Source of the DNA: Mytilus californianus
Taxonomy: Eukaryota > Mollusca > Bivalvia > Mytilida > Mytilidae
Direction: 5' to 3'
NCBI RefSeq assembly: GCF_021869535.1
Contig: NW_026262712.1
Location: 65,094,100-65,158,099 of the forward strand
Length of the DNA stretch: 64,000 bases
The position numbers were made by a program, and so were the translations under genes. The notes under the pieces are model-generated. The model was not told the origin of the DNA, ran no database searches, and was given only the letters and a program-made list of their open reading frames with translations. How positions within the stretch are numbered: the stretch's first letter is position 1; each line of letters opens with the position of its first letter. This document shows positions 36,201 through 45,200 of this stretch, one piece after another.

Positions 36201-39200
36201 TTTGAAAACAAATTAGATATAACTAACACATACCTGTAACTTTATTGTCAGCGGTTCTGTAACGGTACAGATCATAGCTAAAATGTAAAAAAAAAAAATA
36301 TTTATGAAATACATTTTTTTTTATTATTCTTTAGCATAGCCAGAAACTTTATAAAAATCATAACACAATGGGATATACGTCAAAGAGTAAATGAACAATA
36401 CAATCCAACTGATTAATTTGAAAAGACAAACTATCATACGAAGATTATACAAGAGAAACTGTAAGCAAAACTTACAAAATGATATTCCGCCCATTGCAAT
36501 ACAATGATTTGGTAAGGGAAACCCAAATAGTAATTGGAAACGAAAGTAAAATAGGATATGATCTTTTGCATTTTATAGTGAAATTTCTGAGAAAATTACA
36601 TACACTTCTGATTAGGGGTTTAGGAGAAGAAAGGAATATAAATGTGTTCTGAATAAAAAAAAGTTAAAATGGCCAAATAAAGTACGGAGTTCAAGAGCAT
36701 TGAGGACCCGAAATTCCTAAAAGTTTTGCCAAATACAGCTATGGTTATTCTGCCTAGGGTATAGTTGTTACAAGATATAGTTGTGTTTTGATTCTGAATT
36801 AATATAACTGAATACATTAAGATTATTACAACGGCGGATTCCTTGGATTCTGAGAAAAAACTAACAAGTAAAGTATTATTTTTTTTATAAATATTAGGGG
36901 AAATATTTTTGCATGGTATCAATGATCATCAATGGCAATTATGAACGTCTAGATGTTATATTCGATTTGGTGGCTACTGGCATTTAACATATTTCTTTAA
37001 ATTTCAATTGATAATAGTTTGTAATACAAAGCAATATTGAGATTAAGAAATTTTGACACAAAAATACAAATTTAAACTTTTATTGTATGTTACGTTCATT
37101 TACGAAGGTCTGGACTGGGTAAACAGAGTAGAGAATAATAGGCCAAAATTAGAGCAAAATGGGCCAACAATATAGAATGGAGATAAAAAAAAAAAAACGG
37201 GCCAAAAGTAAAGGGGTGCTAAAAAAGAAAGAACAAAGAATAATGGTAAAAATTAACCACACATACGCAGTGAACAACATCAGATGGTCATGCTCTGGTA
37301 GCTGTGATACCTCCATTCTCCAAGAACGTAACAGATCGAGCGCGTCGTCTGAGTCGACCAAATCTCTAGGGTTACCGGCTGATCGTTTAGCTGTCCACAC
37401 AGCAATATCTGGTTTCTGTGAAGAGAATAAACACATTATAGCGCTTTAATAATCTAACTACGCTTAAAATAACTTCTTGGTTGTACACTTAATGTTAAAA
37501 TGTTTCCCTAGATTATGTTTAGTTAATAAAACATTAAGCTTTTTACTAATTAGAATGGATTTCATTTATGGTTTTGTAAAATTCATATTGACCAATCTTC
37601 CCTTTTATATTTCTCACAATAATAACGCGAAACTATAAAAAAATGTTAATTCAAGGAGATACACCAGTAGAGTCAGCGTATTGGTATGTTCAGATTATCA
37701 GCTATACAAATTTTGTCTTTATATAGTGTCTTCTTTTAAAATACATAACGTATGAAAAGGGGAGGTTGAGGTATCGACAATAAGACACAATATCAATATA
37801 ACACAGGGGTACCAAAATAAACATAGACAGAGATTACAATTTGATCTTCAAAACGTTGTATCTAAGTAGCCCTCGATAGCGATGACGACAAATCTATAAA
37901 TTGTCAAGACTACGTATAGGTGTGTTAAAAAGGTAACACTGATTGGTTTTCATTACAAATAGCGCTTTATGTTTGAATAATTTTGAAAACACCCCCGTAT
38001 ACATCACCACTATTAATTATTCTTACATCAGCAATGATATATCCGGACACCGCCACATTGATGTGAAACTTGTTTGTTTCAATGTTGTCATATCGTAAAT
38101 TTATCTGGAAAGAAAATGATTGTCATTAATAGGTAATTTATATACTGCATTGATGTATTCGTTACATTATTTACAATACATACAAGTTAACTCAGTGACA
38201 TATGGTTGTCGTACGTTTGTAATGTTTTAAATTTTAAAAAAATGGGGTTTTCCAATGTATTTTAAAGTTATTTAAATGCACGAGAAACAATGAGTATGGT
38301 CAGCTTCTTTTCAATAAAGAGTTACATAAGTAAGAATTGAACACCTGCTACCAAGTCTTTATAGAAAATGAAGACCATAGGATTAAATAGTAATAACACT
38401 TTTATTTTATTAAATAAAAAAGGCAAAGGTCCGTATGAAGTTTGCATAACATATAAATCAAGTTTAAGTTAAATTAATACATGTGGTACAGGACCTGCTA
38501 ACCCTTCCGAAGCACCTAAGTTCCCCAAAGGTTTTAGCGGAGATCGTGGAGCTCGGTCTTTATTGATGTGTGTTGTGTTTAATAGGCTGTTGTTTGTATT
38601 CTCGTCGTTTCTCGTTTTTTTAAGGTGTTGTCAGTTTGTCTTCGACTTATGAGTTTGAATATCCCTTTGGTATTATTCGCATCTCTCGTGTTTTATAGAC
38701 TTTTGTTTGTATTCTCGTCGTTTCTCGTTTTTTTAAGGTGTTGTCAGTTTGTCTTCGACTTATGAGTTTGAATATCCCTTTGGTATTATTCGCATCTCTC
38801 GTATTTTATATAGACTTTTGTTTGTATTCTCGTCGTTTTTAGTTTTTTTAAGGTGTTGTCAGTTTGTCATTGACTTATGAGTTTGAATATCCCTTTGGTA
38901 TTATTCGCATCTCTCGTGTTTTATAGACTTTTGTTTGTATTCTCGTCGTTTCTCGTTTTTTTAAGGTGTTGTCAGTTTGTCATTGACTTATGAGTTTGAA
39001 TATCCCTTTGGTATTATTCGCATCTCTCGTGTTTTATAGACTTTTGTTTGTATTCTCGTCGTTTTTCGTTTTTTTGAAGGTGTTGTCAGTTTGTCATTGA
39101 CTTATGAGTTTGAATATCCCTTTGGTATTATTTGTATCTCTCGTGTTTTATAGACTTTTGTTTGTATTCTCGTCGTTTCTCGTTTTTTTAAGGTGTTGTC

Positions 39201-42200
39201 AGTTTGTCATTGACTTATGAGTTTGAATATCCCTTTGGTATTATTCGCATCTCTCGTGTTTTATAGACTTTTGTTTGTATTCTCGTCGTTTCTCGTTTTT
39301 TTAAGGTGTTGTCAGTTTGTCATTGACTTATGAGTTTGAATATCCCTTTGGTATTATTCGCATCTCTCGTGTTTTATAGACTTTTGTTTGTATTCTCGTC
39401 GTTTCTCGTTTTTTTAAGGTGTTGTCAGTTTGTCATTGACTTATGAGTTTGAATATCCCTTTGGTATTATTCGCATCTCTCGTGTTTTATAGACTTTTGT
39501 TTGTATTCTGGTCGTTTTTCGTTTTTTTGAAGGTGTTGTCAGTTTGTCTTCGACTTATGAGTTTGAATATCCCTTTGGTATTATTTGTATCTCTCGTGTT
39601 TTATAGACTTTTGTTTGTATTCTCGTCGTTTCTCGTTTTTTTAAGGTGTTGTCAGTTTGTCATTGACTTATGAGTTTGAATATCCCTTTGGTATTATTCG
39701 CATCTCTCGTGTTTTATAGACTTTTGTTTGTATTCTCGTCGTTTCTCGTTTTTTTAAGGTGTTGTCAGTTTGTCATTGACTTATGAGTTTGAATATCCCT
39801 TTGGTATTATTCGCATCTCTCGTGTTTTATAGACTTTTGTTTGTATTCTCGTCGTTTCTCGTTTTTTTAAGGTGTTGTCAGTTTGTCATTGACTTATGAG
39901 TTTGAATATCCCTTTGGTATTATTCGCATCTCTCGTGTTTTATAGACTTTTGTTTGTATTCTGGTCGTTTTTCGTTTTTTTGAAGGTGTTGTCAGTTTGT
40001 CTTCGACTTATGAGTTTGAATATCCCTTTGGTATTATTTGTATCTCTCGTGTTTTATAGACTTTTGTTTGTATTCTCGTCGTTTCTCGTTTTTTTAAGGT
40101 GTTGTCAGTTTGTCATTGACTTATGAGTTTGAATATCCCTTTGGTATTATTCGCATCTCTCGTGTTTTATAGACTTTTGTTTGTATTCTCGTCGTTTCTC
40201 GTTTTTTTAAGGTGTTGTCAGTTTGTCATTGACTTATGAGTTTGAATATCCCTTTGGTATTATTCGCATCTCTCGTGTTTTATAGACTTTTGTTTGTATT
40301 CTCGTCGTTTTTCGTTTTATTGAAGTTGTTGTCAGTTTGTCTTCGACTTATGAGTTTGAATATCCCTTTGGTATTATTCGCATCTCTCGTGTTTTATAGA
40401 CTTTTGTTTGTATTCTTGTCGTTTTTTGTATTTTGTCATTGCATTGTCAGTTTGTTTTCGGCTTATGAATATCTCTGTGATATTTTCCTTCTCTATTTTT
40501 CTACTGCAGTATCATAACATATATAAGTTACTTACTCCATTCACAGTGTGGCCAAAATATTGTCGAATTCTCGCTTTTGCTTCCATATCTTTATTAAAAA
40601 CACCAGGGTCGTTGATCGCATTATATTCTCTGAAATTATACTTTGAACATAATTCTATGTCAATGTAAAAGCATATATTTACTAGAGGCAAATAAGAAAA
40701 AATAAAGTTTTTTTTTAACTATATAACATTAAAGAGACCTTTTAAACCTTACAATCAAGTTGCATATGATTCGCTAAAACCAAATAAAGGATTCAAAGCC
40801 ACGCTGTGTAAAAATAGAAGTAAATCTTTTCTGCTGAAATGTGAGGAGAAAAAATTTAAAACAAAATAGAAAGATGAAGTCATCACCAGTTACCTCGCAA
40901 TATAATGAGGGAGAATATAAATTTAAAGGACACTTTATGGAAACTTTTTACTTGAAAAATCCTCAGATAACTACACATTTTAACAAATCACATTTTACAC
41001 CCCTGGCTTTCAAAGGTTTGGGTGTGAGCGTTCCTGACGAAGACAAATCAAGGAAAGCGCCTCGGACGCACAACATTAAGAAAGTATAGGTTTCATCATA
41101 TGTTTAGCTTGTATTTGCAGGAAGTATCTATAGAATCTGGTCTCAAAATTCAAATTCGATATGAAGTTTACCTCATATAGATGGAATGATCAATCACCAA
41201 AAGAAGTTCTACATTGTAAGTGTCGTCTGCTGCTACATTTACACGTGATCGACTTGAAGATACAACTGTACGTCCCAGTACCGGAAGTTTCTCTTTCGAA
41301 ATATCAACAATGTTTTCAGTCATTCTTAATGGCATAGCTCTACCAAGTGGTTGACTGGTCTCCTTTCTTATGATGTTATTGGTAACATGGTTGTCTGAGA
41401 AAGACAAAAAGATCTCACTAGCTCATCATTATTTATAATCGTCGAAAACAACATCAAAGTTTTTGAAAATTAGCATGGTGACTTATATTCAAATTGAATT
41501 TTCATATATTTAACTCTTTTTTCAGAACTATTTACGAGAATTCGATCGTATTTTAATTTCAGTGGCTATACATCTTTACGCATTTTAGATCATCGTTTCC
41601 CTATGATATGCAATTAGAAATCAGTCAAACTCTGAAAGACTGAAAGATATGCTACGTGCTTTAATGTTTAATAAATTTCTTCGATAAGTAAGAAAATATA
41701 AGTAACTAATTAGTACGTGATTAAAAGTTAATAAGGAACCTTAAATACATTATGTATAAAGTACATACCAAATATTTTTAAATCATCATCAAACCAGTTG
41801 TTTTTATTTTTTTTGGTGAGTTTGTAAATTCTTCTTTTCATTTTGCGTTGCTTTTTTTCTTCCTTTTTCTTTTGTTTTTCGTTCCATTTTCGTTCTTTTT
41901 TCTCTTTCTTGTCTTGTTTCTTTTTATGCTTGTCTTTTTGTTTTTTTGCACGCCTCTTTCGTCTCGCTACTGGACTTGCAGTTGTAGTGGATGACATATC
42001 TGCTGTTGATATCTCCGATAAATCGTACTCTACATTGTCAATATGTATACTGCCAAACTAACAATGATGAAATAAAATCAAATAGAATAGAAAAAAAAAT
42101 AAAATAAAATGGCTCTATAAATTGTCGATTTTAATATAAAACAACATAAATTTAAATGCAAATGAATCAGCACTGCTCATGGTAGACCGTGAGTCTACTG

Positions 42201-45200
42201 GTGGTCGCGGGAAAAGTATTTCTTGTGTTGGCTTTTAAATATTTATTTATCTTTATTTTGCAAGAAAAAGACACTTATCATTATAAAATGTCCGTGCTCT
42301 ATTAAATTTTTTGCACAAAATGTTCTTAAAAAAGCACAAAAAAAAACGCCTCTACGGTCGTATAATTAGTATTTATTTTGATGATACTTGATGCTCTGAA
42401 AATGGTCATAGCAAGGAGAAAATGGAGATGTTGTATACACAATATAATGACAACAGTCTACTAAAAAGACAGTTGAAGTTTAATTATAAAAAATGCCCTT
42501 ACAAATTGCGAAGCTCTGACTAGTCTGAAGTGTGCAAAAAGTAGTTTACCAAAGATTTAACATCAACCACAAAGTAAAAACAAGAAATAACCTCACTTCA
42601 AACAAACATACTTATAAATTAACTTTTTTGGAAAGACGGAATAAACAGAACATTACCATCAACTTATAACTATAAGAAATAAAAAAGGGATCTCACGTTT
42701 TAAACTCGGTTTAATATATTCTCAGACTGTCAGAAAATTTCATCGTTATATAAAAACAAAAATATTGAGAGAACATGTTTCTTTTCAATCTTGGAGTATT
42801 TTTGGAAAATGGCGCTGCGTCCTCAGTCGATATAGAATCATGTGCAAAACAGTGTAGCCGAGACCATTGATTGGCGCGCTAAAATATCCCATTGACTGGG
42901 TCAGATTAGGTGAACGTTCGTCTGTAACGCCCACAACTCACGACGTATTTATTATAAACATTTAAACTGTGGGGTTGCCAAAGGGTCTCAGTATATATAC
43001 GAACGACAGTGCACAGTATATTATACACATATTTTATTTGCGATCATAAAATGTACGAAGTCGTCCATTACTATGTAAATTGGGTCGATTAAAAAAAAAG
43101 CTGAATATGTTTCTGTTGCCAAGGGTTTTTCACAAGTATAGTAGTTAGCAGAAAAGTTCACCAAACTATACATTTTACCTATTCAAAAACGTAAATGCAA
43201 ATTTCACAAGGCTTGATCCAAATAGCCTTTTTACTGTCTAATAACTTGCAAGTACGAAAAAGACAGGAAAGAAGTATATTTCGTCTATATGTTTTGTGTT
43301 TGCACACTTTTTAAAGTTGATCATGCATTCGTTCTAAAATAAAATTTTGACCAGATAAAAGTTAAAAGATGACATAATTGGACAACCGGAATTGTTAAAT
43401 CGCTTTGACGTCCGAAAAAAAGATAATAATCAACACATCCATTGTAACTTTTAAAGCCAGTTAAATCCTTTTTTGCTGAAAGAACGTGCGATATCATAAA
43501 AATTGATTATCAAAGCATAACTTTACACAAGTAAAGAACGTTAAAGTATTCAATATAAATCAAAACATAAAGGTTATTCCTGATTAGTTTTTCGAATTAT
43601 TTTATTTAGGCGTTGAGATCCTTTGGTGACCCCACAGTTTAAATGTTTATAATAAATACGTCGTGAGTTGTGGGCGTTACAGACGAACGTTCACCTAATC
43701 TGACCCAGTCAATGGAATATTTTAGCGCGCCAATCAATGGTCTCGGCTACACTGTTTTGCACATGATTCTAATTCTTTCATGTCGATATATCCTCGTATC
43801 GACATCATGCAAAGACTAGAAATGTATAGTATCGACAAATAAACAACATGAAATCAAAGGCATACATACATGTCTGTGTTTTGTGTTGTTGGGTCGATGT
43901 CTCATTGATATATACTTTGCATATCCTTTTGATTGTTATATTAAATTTTATAAAATACGTAAGGTTACATTTTTGTTGTCTTGTGTTGTTGAATTTGCAG
44001 TCTACGCACATAAAGCTGACCCCGTTTTTTGTTACAACAAACAAAAGCTTTAATTGTCTGTATAACTATTTGAAAGCAGGTATAGAGTATGAATAATTTT
44101 ATCGTCAAATATATTTGTATCAACTTACCAATACTGGATTGCAACGTCCATGTTCTAATCCTTCACATTGCACTGTAAAAGCTGCACCGGTTTTCTTATC
44201 TTGATAAAGTCCAACATTCTGTTACAAAGAGACCATTAAAGTAGAGCTTCATTATTCAAAATTTGGAATGAAGCTGACTCATGTGAAATAGTTTTTACAA
44301 GGCTGCAATATGGAAATATTCAAACACAAAATATGTATACTTTTTTCATAATCATCATATATACATTTACCTGTTTTGAATTTATGTAAAGGGTTAATAT
44401 ACCTTAAACTGTCATTTGAATAACTAAAAAGATAGATCGTCTAAAAGACATCAAGCATGCCGAGTTTTTAAGCCAACTTACTCGTTTGACTGGAATATTT
44501 TCCTTTACAAGTACCATTTTCCCGTTCTTATCCCGACGTACAACGAACACAAAACTGTTTTCTTTAACCGACTTCTTACGTTTCAAATTCAGAACAATAG
44601 GTGTTCTATTGGTCATTGTATTAAGCGTAAAACGCAAAGTTTCAGGCATTCCTTTTATAAGTTCCGTATTATTGGTGTCCATTGCAGCAATATCTACCAT
44701 TTCTACAATTTTTTTTAAAAAGAAAAACATTTTTTAGTGAATTTTGATTCATAATTTGACAAGAAAATTTACATAAATCACCAAAATATACATACAAACT
44801 TAGAAATCACACTAGAAAAAGAATAAGAAGTCAAATTTGTACTTTTTTAGGCATTTTTACCTTTTTTATTCGAGCGTCAATGACGAGTCTTTTGCAGACG
44901 AAACGCGCGTCTTGCATACAAAATTTTAATCCTGGTATGCATGATGACTTTATTGTTAACTTTATTGTATTAAAAAAACAAGAATGATATTGAATATAAA
45001 AAAGTGATGTAAATGCAAAATCACACGACAAAGCAATAGTTTGAGACGTTTTATTTAGTTTTGTTTTGTTATTGCACGTTTATGACGCATCAGAGGAGGC
45101 ATCCAAGAATGTTTACAATTTCATATAGTCTAAATTGTAATTTTAAGAATTGCATCGCTACAGTAACAGAAATGTTTTGGTATTGTCGATTATCAATTGT

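Noticed and set aside
36620..36922. 100-codon minus-strand frame in intron 8 of the protease gene
   Set aside because: It has no domain and no splice sites in phase with the neighbouring exons. It looks like a decayed repeat.
38569..40498. CRISPR-like array
   Set aside because: The units are contiguous 113-bp tandem copies without unique spacers, and the DNA is animal nuclear.
39443..40517. Repeated hydrophobic open frames (MSLNIPLVLFASLVFYRLL type)
   Set aside because: They are translations of the 113-bp tandem array, which lies in an intron on the other strand of a well-supported gene.
41843..42061. Phe/Ser-rich frame opposite exon 4
   Set aside because: It is the complement of the Lys-rich coding exon. 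Splice sites and phase support the minus strand.
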